NCBI GenBank assembly: GCA_910575555.1
Contig: CAJTFX010000002.1
Coordinates: 62,001-126,000 of the forward strand
Direction of reading: 5' to 3'
Source: Lachnospiraceae bacterium
GTDB taxonomy: Bacteria > Bacillota > Clostridia > Lachnospirales > Lachnospiraceae
Length of the DNA stretch: 64,000 bases
Below the pieces are notes generated by a model. The model searched no databases. It was not told where the DNA came from and worked only from the letters and a program-made list of their open reading frames with translations. Position numbers and translations under genes: made by a program. Positions 7,093-16,516 of the stretch are shown piece after piece. Every line of letters starts with the position of its first letter. The first letter of the stretch is position 1.

Positions 7093-8249
7093 CAGATATA
7101 AAAAATTACAGCAAAACCGTAGACAACAAGAAACTGCGCTTCGGCTACACCACCGGAAGCTGTGCGGCAGCCGCAGCAAAGGCCGCCGCCAGTATGCTTC
7201 TGACAGGCGAAAAGACAAATTATGTGAGTCTTGTCACGCCCAAAGGCATTCATCTGCATTTGGAAATACGGGATATCCAACAGGAGGCAGACGTTGTATC
7301 CTGCGCCATTGAAAAAGATGCCGGAGACGATCCGGACATAACCAATGGAGCCTGGATTTATGCCAGGGTATCCAGACAGAAAGAAAAAGGCGTCCATATC
7401 ACCGGCGGCCCAGGCATCGGGATTGTCACAAAACCCGGTTTGGAACAGCCGCCGGGAACTTATGCCATCAATTCCGTTCCCCGGCAGATGATAGCAAAGG
7501 AGCTGCAAAAGCTTTGTGAACAGCATAAGTATGAAGCGGGGCTGAAGGTGGAATTGTCTGTGCCGGAGGGAAAAGAATTAGCCCGGCAAACCTTCAATCC
7601 CAGACTTGGTATTGAGGGAGGAATTTCCATACTGGGCACTACGGGAATTGTGGAGCCCATGAGCGAGGCGGCCCTTGTGTCCAGCATCCGTTTGGAATTA
7701 AATCAGCAGGTGCAAAGCGGCAGAAAGAACCTGGTGGTGACGCCGGGCAATTACGGACAGGAATTTTTAAAGCAGAATGTGCCGATTTCCCTGGAAGAAG
7801 CGGTTAAATGCAGCAATTTTATAGGGGAAACCATCGACATGGCAGTGGAACTGGGAGTGGAACATATTTTGTTTGTCTCCCATATCGGTAAATTTATCAA
7901 AGTGGCAGGCGGAATTTTCCAGACCCATTCCCGGAATGCAGATGCCAGAATGGAGATTTTAACGGCAAATGCGGCGGCGGCGGGAGCAGAACAGCCGTTG
8001 TTAAAGGAGCTGATGCAGGCGCTTACCACAGAGGATGGGGTGGAGTTATTGGAACAGTCAGGATACCTGGAACAGACCATGGAACAGGTGATGAAGCGAA
8101 TAGAATACCATCTGAACCGGAGAAGCTATGGGAAAACCCATTGCGGAGCCATTGTATTTTCCAGTGAATACGGGAAAAGGAACCACGGCAGCGGAGAACT
8201 GGGACGGACAGGAAATGCAGAGGAGATTTTAAGACAAATTCTTATGTAA
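7089..8249 (+). CDS. cbiD: Cobalt-precorrin-5B C1-methyltransferase CbiD
   Basis: CbiD methylates C1 of the corrin ring in the anaerobic cobalamin pathway. The 386-residue protein has the family hallmark LRFGYTTGSCAAAAAKAA at residues 17-34, VTPGNYGQEF and KVAGGIFQTHSRNADARME. The start is TTG 7089, with GGAGGAA about 9 nt upstream. It overlaps the stop codon of the repeat leader ORF, suggesting translational coupling. It is the first biosynthetic gene of the block cbiD-L-F-G-H-JET. Confidence 0.95.
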   Translation: MTDIKNYSKTVDNKKLRFGYTTGSCAAAAAKAAASMLLTGEKTNYVSLVTPKGIHLHLEIRDIQQEADVVSCAIEKDAGDDPDITNGAWIYARVSRQKEKGVHITGGPGIGIVTKPGLEQPPGTYAINSVPRQMIAKELQKLCEQHKYEAGLKVELSVPEGKELARQTFNPRLGIEGGISILGTTGIVEPMSEAALVSSIRLELNQQVQSGRKNLVVTPGNYGQEFLKQNVPISLEEAVKCSNFIGETIDMAVELGVEHILFVSHIGKFIKVAGGIFQTHSRNADARMEILTANAAAAGAEQPLLKELMQALTTEDGVELLEQSGYLEQTMEQVMKRIEYHLNRRSYGKTHCGAIVFSSEYGKRNHGSGELGRTGNAEEILRQILM

Positions 8250-8332
8250 CCGGCTGTTTACGCAGTCAGGAGAAATAAGGTTTTGAATCAAAGATACATT
8301 CAGACAGAAAGAAAAGGAGAAACAGGAGATTT

Positions 8333-9025
8333 ATGGCAGGAAAATTATATGGGATCGGGGTTGGCCCGGGCGATCCGGAGCTTTTGACTGTAAAAGCTCT
8401 GAAATGCATCAGGGCTTGTGACGCGCTGGCAGTGCCGGGAACGCAGAAAGAGGAAACAGCCGCTTATAAAATTGTAATTCAGGCGGCGCCGGAGATTGCA
8501 GACAAAGAATGTCTGGAGCTGGAAATGCCCATGACAAAAGACAAAGAAAAATTGTCTCTCAGCCACAGAGAGGCCTTTGGCCGGCTTCAGGAGGCTTTGG
8601 AGCAGGGAAAACAGGTCGGTTTTCTGACACTGGGAGATCCCTGTATCTATTCCACATATATTTATATGCATAAACTGGCAAAAGAGGCAGGCTATGAGAC
8701 GGAGATTATCAATGGAATTCCCTCATTCTGCGCAGTTTCCGCAAAGCTGAACCAGGGGCTTGTGGAGCAGTCGCAGATGCTTCACATCCTGCCCTCCACT
8801 TACGGGGTGGAAGCGGGAATGGAGCTGCCGGGCACAAGGGTTTTGATGAAGCCGGGCAGGAAGCTGAAATCCATCAAAGAAAAATTATCCGAATATCCTG
8901 ACAGCCAGGTGGCGATGATAGAACGGTGCGGAATGGAAGAAGAGCGTATTTACCGGACTGCCGGGGAACTCCCGGAGCAGACAGGATATTACTCTCTGTT
9001 AATTGTAAAGGAGCAGGAACAATGA
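8333..9025 (+). CDS. cbiL: Cobalt-factor II C20-methyltransferase CbiL
   Basis: This 230-residue SAM-dependent tetrapyrrole methylase transfers a methyl group to C20 of cobalt-precorrin-2/factor II. The motifs are YGIGVGPGDPELLTVKA near the N-terminus, LTLGDPCIYSTYIYMH in the middle and INGIPSFCAVSAKL, which together mark the CbiL subgroup. The start ATG follows GGAGAAACAGGAG. Its stop codon overlaps the cbiF start (ATGA), so the two are translationally coupled. Confidence 0.94.
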   Translation: MAGKLYGIGVGPGDPELLTVKALKCIRACDALAVPGTQKEETAAYKIVIQAAPEIADKECLELEMPMTKDKEKLSLSHREAFGRLQEALEQGKQVGFLTLGDPCIYSTYIYMHKLAKEAGYETEIINGIPSFCAVSAKLNQGLVEQSQMLHILPSTYGVEAGMELPGTRVLMKPGRKLKSIKEKLSEYPDSQVAMIERCGMEEERIYRTAGELPEQTGYYSLLIVKEQEQ

Positions 9026-9786
9026 TTTATTTTGTAGGAGCAGGAAGCGGGGCAGTGGATTTGATTACCGTCCGGGGGCAGCGCTTGCTGCAGCAGGCAG
9101 ACGTGATTATTTACGCAGGTTCACTGGTGAATCCCATGCTGTTGGAAGAAAAAAAGCCGGACTGCGAGGTATTTAACAGCGCAAAAATGACGTTGGAAGA
9201 AGTAATTCAGGTGATGAAGGAGGCAGACCAGCAGGGAAAAATGACTGTGCGGCTGCATACCGGAGATCCCAGCATCTATGGAGCGGTACGGGAGCAGATG
9301 GACTGTCTGGATCAGGCGGGCATTCCCTATGAAAGCTGTCCGGGGGTCAGCTCTTTTTGCGGAGCCGCCGCAGCTTTAAATCTGGAATATACGCTGCCGG
9401 ATGTTTCCCAGAGCGTGATTATCACCAGAATGGCAGGAAGAACGCCCGTGCCGGAAAAAGAAGAAATTGCAGAATTTGCGGCCCATCAGGCCACAATGGT
9501 AATTTTTTTAAGCGCGGGAATGTTGGAAGAACTGGCAGAACGGCTGACAGCCGGCGGATATCAGGCGGACACGCCGGCGGCCCTTGTCTATAAAGCAACC
9601 TGGCCGGATGAGAAAACCTGCGTCTGTACGGTAGGCACTCTGGCAGAAACGGGCAGAACCCAGGGAATTTCCAAAACCGCTCTGGTGATTGTGGGGGATG
9701 CAGTGACCCACAGCCATTATCGGAGAAGTGATCTGTATCATCCTGATTTTGAGACAGAATTCAGGAAGCCCTCGGGCAGCCGTTGA
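9022..9786 (+). CDS. cbiF: Cobalt-precorrin-4 C11-methyltransferase CbiF
   Basis: This 254-residue tetrapyrrole methylase acts at C11. Motifs: IYFVGAGSGAVDLITVRG, YAGSLVNPMLL, RLHTGDPSIYGA, and the CbiF-typical SQSVIITRMAGRTPVP. ATG 9022 was chosen because it begins at the family N-terminus and overlaps the cbiL stop (ATGA). A longer in-frame extension to 8926 would lie wholly inside cbiL and adds unrelated residues. Confidence 0.95.
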   Translation: MIYFVGAGSGAVDLITVRGQRLLQQADVIIYAGSLVNPMLLEEKKPDCEVFNSAKMTLEEVIQVMKEADQQGKMTVRLHTGDPSIYGAVREQMDCLDQAGIPYESCPGVSSFCGAAAALNLEYTLPDVSQSVIITRMAGRTPVPEKEEIAEFAAHQATMVIFLSAGMLEELAERLTAGGYQADTPAALVYKATWPDEKTCVCTVGTLAETGRTQGISKTALVIVGDAVTHSHYRRSDLYHPDFETEFRKPSGSR

Positions 9787-9801
9787 AAAGAGGAACAAAA
9801 G

Positions 9802-10929
9802 ATGCAGACAAAGGAAGTGTTCGGGCAAACCCAGGCCGCCATTGTCTGGTTTACGGCCCAGGGGGAAAAACTTGCGTATCAGGTTAAATCTGCGTTATCC
9901 GAAAGAATGCAGCAGCAGGTACAGATTCAAATGGGGCGCAGGCCCGGTCAGTCCTTAAAGGAATGGTGCCGGGAGGGATTCGAACAGAAACAGCTTTTGA
10001 TTTTCGTGGGAGCGGTGGGCATTGCAGTCCGTTCCATCGCCCCGTTTCTGAAGGATAAATTTACCGATCCGGCAGTTCTGGCGCTGGATGAACAGGGCAG
10101 ATATGTGATTCCGGTTTTGTCCGGGCATGTGGGCGGCGGAAACCGGTGGGCCGCAGTTTTAGCGGAAGAACTTTCTGCAATTTCAGTTATTACCACAGCC
10201 ACGGATTTGAACGGAAAGTTTGCAGTGGATGTGTTTGCCTCTGAACGGAATCTGACGCTTACCGATCGCAGGATGGCGAAGCAGATTTCCGCAGAAATTC
10301 TGGCCGGAGAGACGATTGAGTTTTTCTGTGAAAAAAAGGCGGGCGGCAGTCTGCCGGCAGAACTCATTCAAAGCGAATCGGAAGAAAAAGAAGCAGAAAA
10401 TGTGCCGGGTGAACCAGCTGGGCCGGAAAAAAGCCGGATTTATGTGGGAATACACCGCTATCCGGACAGAACGAATACCCTGTATCTGCATCCGAAAGCC
10501 CTGGTTGTGGGCATAGGCTGCAGAAAAGGAAAAACCATGGAAGAAATCGAAGGGTTTGTACATAAAACGCTGCAGAACCATCGGCTTGCAATGGAAAGCG
10601 TCTGCTGTCTGGCCTCTTTGGATCTCAAAAAAGAAGAACCAGGCATTCTGGAATTTGCCGGAAAATATCAGATTCCTTTCGTTACTTTTTCCAGGGAGGA
10701 GCTGGCTGAGGCGCCGGGAGACTATACAGAGTCAGGCTTTGTAAAAGAGATGACAGGCATTGGAAATGTATGCGAACGGGCGGCAGTTTTAGCGGCAGAG
10801 AACTTATCGGACGTTTCTTCCCGGCCGGAATCAGAAGAAAATGCAGGACGGCTGATCTTGAAAAAAACAGCAGAGTGCGGAATGACAATCGCATTGGCAG
10901 AGAAAGAATGGAGTGTTGAATTTGAATAA
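9802..10929 (+). CDS. cbiG: Cobalt-precorrin-5A hydrolase CbiG
   Basis: CbiG opens the delta-lactone of cobalt-precorrin-5A and releases the C2 fragment as acetaldehyde. The 375-residue protein has the N-terminal region with FVGAVGIAVRSIAPFLKDKF, the central LSGHVGGGNRWAAVLAEEL and ITTATDLNGKFAVDVFA, and the C-terminal CobE/CbiG domain beginning VVGIGCRKGKTMEEIE. A charged, variable linker (about residues 190-215) separates the halves. The ribosome binding site is GAGGAAC. Its end overlaps the start of cbiH. Confidence 0.93.
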   Translation: MQTKEVFGQTQAAIVWFTAQGEKLAYQVKSALSERMQQQVQIQMGRRPGQSLKEWCREGFEQKQLLIFVGAVGIAVRSIAPFLKDKFTDPAVLALDEQGRYVIPVLSGHVGGGNRWAAVLAEELSAISVITTATDLNGKFAVDVFASERNLTLTDRRMAKQISAEILAGETIEFFCEKKAGGSLPAELIQSESEEKEAENVPGEPAGPEKSRIYVGIHRYPDRTNTLYLHPKALVVGIGCRKGKTMEEIEGFVHKTLQNHRLAMESVCCLASLDLKKEEPGILEFAGKYQIPFVTFSREELAEAPGDYTESGFVKEMTGIGNVCERAAVLAAENLSDVSSRPESEENAGRLILKKTAECGMTIALAEKEWSVEFE

Positions 10930-11659
10930 ATTATATGTAGTGGGCATTGGGCCGGGAAGTTATGAAGAAATGACGCTGCGGGCAATCCGTACCCTAAAAC
11001 AGTGTCAGGTAATTGTGGGATATACGGTGTATGTGGATTTGGTGAAGGAGCATTTTCCCGATAAGGAATTTCTCACCACTCCCATGCGCAAAGAGGTGGA
11101 GCGCTGCCGCCTGGCTTTTGAACAGGCAGCCGGAGGCAAAGATACCGGAATGATTTGCAGCGGAGACGCCGGGGTCTACGGCATGAGCGGCGTGATACTG
11201 GAAATTGGCGCAGAATATCCGCAGGTTTCAGTGGAGATAGTTCCGGGGGTTACGGCGGCGTTAAGCGGCGGGGCGTTGTTGGGCGCGCCGCTGATGCATG
11301 ATTTTGCAGTAATCAGCCTCAGCGATTTGATGACGCCCTGGGAGCTGATTGCCAAACGGCTGGAAGCGGCGGCCAGCGCAGATTTTTCCATTTGCATTTA
11401 CAATCCATCCAGTAAAAAGCGGGCGGATTACCTGCAGAAAGCGTGTGAAATTCTCCGAAAATTCAGAAGCGGGGATACCATCTGCGGGGTAGTGTCCAAT
11501 ATCGGGCGTGAAGGAGAATGTAAAACGCTGTATACCTTAGAGGAACTGCAGAAGGTGCAGACAGATATGTTTTCCACGGTATTTATAGGGAATTCCGCAA
11601 CGAAAACAGTAAATGGAACTATGGTGACGCCCAGAGGATATGTGATTGATAAAAAATAA
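10913..11659 (+). CDS. cbiH: Cobalt-precorrin-3B C17-methyltransferase CbiH
   Basis: This tetrapyrrole methylase of 248 residues or slightly fewer methylates C17 with ring contraction. Motifs: KLYVVGIGPGSYEEMTLRA, CSGDAGVYGMSGVILE, VPGVTAALSGGALLGAPLMHDF and ICIYNPSSKKR. There is no ATG at the N-terminus. Candidate starts are GTG 10913, TTG 10916 and TTG 10922. TTG 10922 has GGAG 8 nt upstream and gives the family-like MNKLYVVGIG, so the true start may be nine bases downstream of the one listed. It overlaps cbiG either way. Confidence 0.92.
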   Translation: MLNLNKLYVVGIGPGSYEEMTLRAIRTLKQCQVIVGYTVYVDLVKEHFPDKEFLTTPMRKEVERCRLAFEQAAGGKDTGMICSGDAGVYGMSGVILEIGAEYPQVSVEIVPGVTAALSGGALLGAPLMHDFAVISLSDLMTPWELIAKRLEAAASADFSICIYNPSSKKRADYLQKACEILRKFRSGDTICGVVSNIGREGECKTLYTLEELQKVQTDMFSTVFIGNSATKTVNGTMVTPRGYVIDKK

Positions 11660-11668
11660 GGAAAAGCG

Positions 11669-13768
11669 ATGAAGGAAAAAGAAATACTGATATTTTCAGG
11701 AACAAGCGAAGGAAGGAAGCTGGCGGAACTTCTGCTTAAAAACGGAATTGCCGTTACCGTCTGCGTAGCCACAGAGTACGGACAGGAGATTATGGAGCGG
11801 CAGGAGCACCCGCTTCTGACCCTTCGCACCGGTCGGATGGATGTTCAGGAAATGGAACGCCTGGCAGGAGAAAAAAACTGGCGGGCCATCGTGGACGCCA
11901 CGCATCCTTTCGCAGAAGAAGTCACGAAAAATATTAAAGCGGCATGCGGGGGCCGGGGAAAAGAAGTTTTGCGGCTGCTGCGGGATCAGGCGGATGAGGC
12001 GGCCTGGAATCAGAATGTACAGTTTGTGGATTCTGTGGAAGAAGCCGCCGATTATCTGAACCAGCTCAGCGGAAATATTTTTCTGACCACCGGAAGCAAA
12101 TCTCTGCCGGAATATGTGGAAAAAATTCAGGATATCAGCCGGATTTATGTGCGGATTCTGCCCCTGGGGCAGGAAGTGGAGAACTGCCGCAGCCTTGGTC
12201 TGCAGGGACGGCAGATTATTTGCATGCAGGGCCCGTTTGGCGAAAAAATCAATGCAGCCATGATGGAGGAAATCAACGCGTCTGTCCTGGTGACCAAAGA
12301 AACGGCGGCTGCAGGCGGATATCCGGAAAAACTGGCGGCAGCCAGACAGCTGGGGGTTAAAACGGTAGTGATCCGCCGGCCAAAAGAGCAGGGATATTCT
12401 CTGGAAGAAATTTTACAGAGAATCGGTGTGGAGCCGGAGGGAGAAAAAGCCGATATAAATGAATATCAGATTACCATTGCCGGAATCGGAATGGGAAGCA
12501 TGGCCAATATGACCGGTGAAGTGAAGCAAACATGCCGGGAAGCCGATTTGATTCTGGGGGCGGAGCGGATGCTTCATACGGTCCGAAATCTTGGAAAACC
12601 CATGGAAAATCTCTACATTGGAACGGATATTGCCAGATACATCCTGGAACATCCTCAGTATCATAAAATTGCAGTATTGCTGTCCGGAGACGTGGGATTC
12701 TACAGCGGAGCCAAAAAGCTGCTGCAGGCTTTTGCGGAAGCCGGAATCGGAGAAGAACGCCGGGAAAGCAGCTTTGTTCTGACCGCAGGTTCCAGGCAGG
12801 GAGAAGGAGAGGCGCAGAACACAGAGGACGGCAGAAAACGCCGGTATCAGATCCGCCAGCTGTGCGGAATCTCTTCGGTACAGTATTTTGCCGCCAGGCT
12901 GCAGATTCCCTGGGAGGATATTACGCTGATGAGCGTACACGGCAGGCGTCAGAATATCATCGGAGCGCTTCGCACCCATGAGAAAGTATTTACCCTGACC
13001 GACGGCGACAAAGGAGTGCGCAGGCTCAGCAGCGAACTGCTCCGCTATGGTCTTGGGGATGTGGAAATGTATGTGGGCTGTCAGCTCAGCTATCCGGATG
13101 AAGAAATTGCAAAAGGAATGCCGGAACAATTTCTGAACTATGAAAAAGAAGGCGTAATGGCCGTATTGCTGATTTGCAAAAAGGCGAAAGAGACGCCTGT
13201 ATCCCACGGAATTTCCGATGAACTGTTTGTCCGGGGCAAAGTGCCCATGACCAAAGAGGAGGTACGGAGTATTTCCGTTTCCAAACTGGCTTTGCGCCGT
13301 GATTCCGTGATATATGATATCGGCGCGGGAACCGGCAGTATTGCGGCGGAATGCGCTGCAGTTGCAGTGGAAGGAAAGGTGTATGCCGTTGAGAAAAATC
13401 CGGAAGCGCTGGCATTAATTGAGAAAAATAAGCATTATCACCAGGCATGGAATATTGACGTTATTGCAGGCGAAGCGCCGGAGATTCTAGAAGGGCTGGA
13501 AGCCCCCAGTCACGCGTTCATCGGAGGAAGCAGCGGGAACTTAGAGCGGATTCTGAAGCTTCTGTGGCAGAAATCCCCCGGCGTGCGGATTGTTCTGAAT
13601 GTGATTTCCTTAGAAACGCTGCATGAAATAGTGGAGCTGCTGAAAAAATATGAGATAACGCACCAGGAAATTGTACAGGTAACGGTGGCCAGGGCCAGAC
13701 AGCTTAAAAGCCATCATCTTATGATGGGGCAGAATCCGGTATATATTATTACGCTGCAGAATCAGTAG
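11669..13768 (+). CDS. CbiJ-CbiE-CbiT fusion: precorrin-6A reductase and C5/C15-methyltransferase/decarboxylase
   Basis: This 699-residue protein holds three activities in one chain. Residues 1-250 are a CbiJ/CobK-type cobalt-precorrin-6A reductase (ILIFSGTSEGRKLAELL, VDATHPFAEEVTKN, TTGSKSLPEY). Residues about 265-510 are CbiE, a C5-methyltransferase (IAGIGMGSMANMTGE, LLSGDVGFYSGAKKL). Residues about 515-699 are CbiT, a C15-methyltransferase and C12 decarboxylase (PMTKEEVRSISVSKL, YDIGAGTGSIAAECA). The CbiE part carries a polar insertion around residues 365-395. CbiET fusions are common; adding CbiJ is less so. The frame is continuous, with no sign of sequencing error. Confidence 0.92.
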   Translation: MKEKEILIFSGTSEGRKLAELLLKNGIAVTVCVATEYGQEIMERQEHPLLTLRTGRMDVQEMERLAGEKNWRAIVDATHPFAEEVTKNIKAACGGRGKEVLRLLRDQADEAAWNQNVQFVDSVEEAADYLNQLSGNIFLTTGSKSLPEYVEKIQDISRIYVRILPLGQEVENCRSLGLQGRQIICMQGPFGEKINAAMMEEINASVLVTKETAAAGGYPEKLAAARQLGVKTVVIRRPKEQGYSLEEILQRIGVEPEGEKADINEYQITIAGIGMGSMANMTGEVKQTCREADLILGAERMLHTVRNLGKPMENLYIGTDIARYILEHPQYHKIAVLLSGDVGFYSGAKKLLQAFAEAGIGEERRESSFVLTAGSRQGEGEAQNTEDGRKRRYQIRQLCGISSVQYFAARLQIPWEDITLMSVHGRRQNIIGALRTHEKVFTLTDGDKGVRRLSSELLRYGLGDVEMYVGCQLSYPDEEIAKGMPEQFLNYEKEGVMAVLLICKKAKETPVSHGISDELFVRGKVPMTKEEVRSISVSKLALRRDSVIYDIGAGTGSIAAECAAVAVEGKVYAVEKNPEALALIEKNKHYHQAWNIDVIAGEAPEILEGLEAPSHAFIGGSSGNLERILKLLWQKSPGVRIVLNVISLETLHEIVELLKKYEITHQEIVQVTVARARQLKSHHLMMGQNPVYIITLQNQ

Positions 13769-13788
13769 GCAGATCATGGAGGTTTTCA

Positions 13789-14424
13789 ATGATAGATAAA
13801 ATTAACAGCCAGAAGTATTATGATTATGCCAAAGTAAACCAACAGAAACGAGAAAGCACCGAAGCTTCCGGATTTAATCTGAATCTGGGAAAAGAGGGCG
13901 TCATTTATGAGCAAAATGAGCAGAAAAAGACAGAGAAACCAAAGGAAACCGGGTTAGAACAGGAATCGGCAGGCGTTAGCGCCGGCAAAGCCTCCGGGGT
14001 AAAACTGGAAATTTCCGACCGGGGCTATCAGAAATCCGTTCGTGAAAAACAGCGGGGCTCTCTGGTGGAGGAAGTAAAGAAATACGCTCAGATTGCAGTG
14101 GAATTTCTGAAAACTGTCTGGGACAGGGTTTGGAACGACAAGCCGGAGGTACTGGAGCCGGAACAGGTGGAGCAGGAAGAGTTTCCTGAGATTTTAGAGG
14201 ATAAAATAGCAGAATCCATCTATACCCAGGCGGAAATCCGCCGGATATTCCAGCGGGGCAATCAGCAGGAAATCGCAGATTTTATTTCCAATCACGGAGA
14301 AAAGCAGCTGGCGAAAAATACAGAGCTGCTGACCCAGTATGATAAAACGGGCAGCCTTGTGGGAATCAGCAATTCAGATAAAGACCTGATTCTGCACGGA
14401 GACAGGAATCAGATGAAGCTTTAG
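13789..14424 (+). CDS. Hypothetical protein, acidic, Lachnospiraceae type
   Basis: I do not recognise a named family. The 211-residue product is hydrophilic and has no signal peptide or membrane segment. Its N-terminal 80 residues are low-complexity and rich in K, E and Q. A short amphipathic stretch follows (VEEVKKYAQIAVEFLKTVWDRVW), then an acidic linker. The C-terminal part (IYTQAEIRRIFQRGNQQEI onward) looks folded and ends LVGISNSDKDLILHGDRN. It starts 20 nt after the cbiJET stop with GGAGGT upstream, so it may be transcribed with the cobalamin genes, although nothing in it suggests corrinoid chemistry. Confidence 0.7.
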   Translation: MIDKINSQKYYDYAKVNQQKRESTEASGFNLNLGKEGVIYEQNEQKKTEKPKETGLEQESAGVSAGKASGVKLEISDRGYQKSVREKQRGSLVEEVKKYAQIAVEFLKTVWDRVWNDKPEVLEPEQVEQEEFPEILEDKIAESIYTQAEIRRIFQRGNQQEIADFISNHGEKQLAKNTELLTQYDKTGSLVGISNSDKDLILHGDRNQMKL

Positions 14425-14500
14425 CCTGAATTCTCACAGACATATTTTCAAAGTTTCTGCGATATAATGAACTATATGCAGAAATCAGGAGTGAAATTGT

Positions 14501-16360
14501 ATGTGTGGAATTGCTGGATTTTATCATAGAGAAAAAGATTATGAAGAGAATGAAATGCACTACCGTTCCCTGTTGAATGCCATGCACCGGGAGCTGTGGC
14601 GCAGAGGACCGGATGATGCAGGTACTTGCCTGACGAAGCATTGCGGGTTGTCTCACAGCCGTCTTTCCATTATTGACATTGCCGGCGGACATCAGCCCAT
14701 GGTGCGGACAGCAGGAGGAAGGACCTGCATGATTGTTTATAACGGAGAACTGTATAATGGAAGTGAATTGAGGAGTCTGTTAAAAGAACGGGGATGGACA
14801 TTTGCCACTTCCTGCGACACGGAAGTGATTTTGTTGGGATTTATGGAATTCGGGCCTGAATTTGTCAAGCGCCTCAACGGCATTTTTGCATTTGCAGTGT
14901 TTGATTCCAGGGAAGAAACGCTTCATCTGTTCCGGGACCCCATGGGAGTAAAGCCGCTGTTTTATACGGAGCGGGAGGGGGAACTGATTTTTGCTTCTGA
15001 GCTTAAGGCGATTTTGGCGCATCCTGCCGTGGAGGCGGAAATTGACCGGCAGGGGCTGAACGAAATTTTTGGAATCGGTCCGGCCAGAACTCCGGGCCAG
15101 GGGGTGTTAAAGGGCATTCGGGAAGCGCTTCCCGGAGAATATCTGGTTTGCGGCAGAGGAAAGGATCTGCAGCGGCGCTGTTACTGGAAATTAAGCAGCT
15201 ATCCTCATCCGGACAGCTATGAGAAAACAGTGGAAACAGTGTCCTTTCTGGTACAGGATGCCATCAAACGCCAGATGGTGTCAGACGTGCCTGTCTGCAC
15301 ATTTTTGTCCGGCGGAGTGGACAGCAGCCTGGTATCGGCAGTCTGCGCCGCAGAATTGAAAAAGCAGGGCAGGACATTGGCAACCTTTTCCTTTGATTTC
15401 GTGGATAATCAGAAGAATTTTAAGGCAAATGCATTTCAGCCTTCCCAGGACAGACCCTATGTGGAGCAAATGGTGGAATATATCGGCTCAGAGCATACAT
15501 TTCTGGAATGCGACAACCGCAGCCAGATTGATATGCTCTGGGATTCAGTGAAAGCCCATGATTTGCCGGCCATGGCAGACGTGGACTCTTCCATGCTGTA
15601 TTTCTGTTCCCAGGTCAGCAAAAAATATAAAGTGACGCTGACAGGAGAATGCGCCGATGAAATTTTCGGCGGGTATCCCTGGTTTCACAAGGAAGCGTGC
15701 ATGAAAACGGAAATGTTTCCCTGGACCATGGATTTATCTCCCAGAAAAGAGCTTTTGTCAGATGAATTGACAGAAGCCCTCGGGATGGATGAATATGTAA
15801 AGGAAAGATATTGCCGCTCCGTTGCAGAGACGCCCCGGTGTGCGCAGGACAGCCCAGAGGAAGCAAGAAGGCGGGAGATTGCCTACCTGAATCTGAAGTG
15901 GTTTATGCAGACCTTATTAAACCGTATGGACAGAGCCAGTATGTACAGCGGCCTGGAAGCCCGGGTGCCCTTTGCAGATACCCGGATTGTCCAGTATGTA
16001 TGGAACGTGCCCTGGGAAATGAAGGCAAGAGACGGCGTGGTGAAACATCTGCTGCGGGAATCCGGAAGGAATCTGCTGCCGGAGGAAATACTGTTTCGGA
16101 GGAAATCTCCGTATCCCAAAACCTATGATCCCCGTTATGAGGAGCTTCTGAAGGGGATGGTAAGAGAACGGATTCTGGAGGGAGACTCTCCCGTCCTGCA
16201 GTTTATTGACCGCAGAAAGACGGAGCAGTTTTTGAGCCGTTCTTCCGATTACGGAAAACCCTGGTACGGACAGCTGATGGCGGGCCCGCAGATGTTGGCT
16301 TATCTGCTGCAGGTCGATGAGTGGATGAAGCAGTATCGGGTCCGGCCGGTGGGATTGTAG
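14501..16360 (+). CDS. asnB: Asparagine synthase (glutamine-hydrolysing)
   Basis: AsnB makes asparagine from aspartate, glutamine and ATP. The 619-residue protein begins MCGIAGFYHRE, so Cys2 is the N-terminal nucleophile of the glutaminase domain. RRGPDDAG, SHSRLSIIDIAGGHQPM and YNGELYN complete that domain. The synthetase domain carries the ATP pyrophosphatase loop TFLSGGVDSSLVSA and LTGECADEIFGGYPW. ATG 14501 has AGGAG 9 nt upstream. A TATAAT at 14463-14468 may be its own -10. A hairpin follows the stop codon. Confidence 0.95.
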   Translation: MCGIAGFYHREKDYEENEMHYRSLLNAMHRELWRRGPDDAGTCLTKHCGLSHSRLSIIDIAGGHQPMVRTAGGRTCMIVYNGELYNGSELRSLLKERGWTFATSCDTEVILLGFMEFGPEFVKRLNGIFAFAVFDSREETLHLFRDPMGVKPLFYTEREGELIFASELKAILAHPAVEAEIDRQGLNEIFGIGPARTPGQGVLKGIREALPGEYLVCGRGKDLQRRCYWKLSSYPHPDSYEKTVETVSFLVQDAIKRQMVSDVPVCTFLSGGVDSSLVSAVCAAELKKQGRTLATFSFDFVDNQKNFKANAFQPSQDRPYVEQMVEYIGSEHTFLECDNRSQIDMLWDSVKAHDLPAMADVDSSMLYFCSQVSKKYKVTLTGECADEIFGGYPWFHKEACMKTEMFPWTMDLSPRKELLSDELTEALGMDEYVKERYCRSVAETPRCAQDSPEEARRREIAYLNLKWFMQTLLNRMDRASMYSGLEARVPFADTRIVQYVWNVPWEMKARDGVVKHLLRESGRNLLPEEILFRRKSPYPKTYDPRYEELLKGMVRERILEGDSPVLQFIDRRKTEQFLSRSSDYGKPWYGQLMAGPQMLAYLLQVDEWMKQYRVRPVGL

Positions 16361-16430
16361 GAGAATAATGTAAAGCATTTGTTATTGTTTCGTACCGGAA
16401 CACATTCTGATTTATTTTAACAGACTTCAC

Positions 16431-16480
16431 AGGGCGAAATACAGCCATTGCAGATGCTGCCGCAATGGAAATTTCGCTCT
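16431..16480. terminator. Imperfect hairpin between asnB and the recombinase gene
   Basis: AGGGCGAAAT-ACAG-CCATTGC (16431-16451) pairs with GCAATGG-AA-ATTTCGCTCT (16462-16480). A second, mutually exclusive pairing of ACAGCCAT with ATGGCTGT (16484-16491) is also possible. It lies between two convergent genes, so a bidirectional terminator is likely, though no long T-run follows. Confidence 0.45.
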
Positions 16481-16516
16481 GGTATGGCTGTTTAATCAGC
16501 GAAAACAAATAAAACG

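Noticed and set aside
12413-13207. Minus-strand ORF of 264 codons opposite the CbiJ-E-T gene
   Set aside because: It is the antisense shadow of a strongly supported coding gene and shows no recognisable motif or translation signal.
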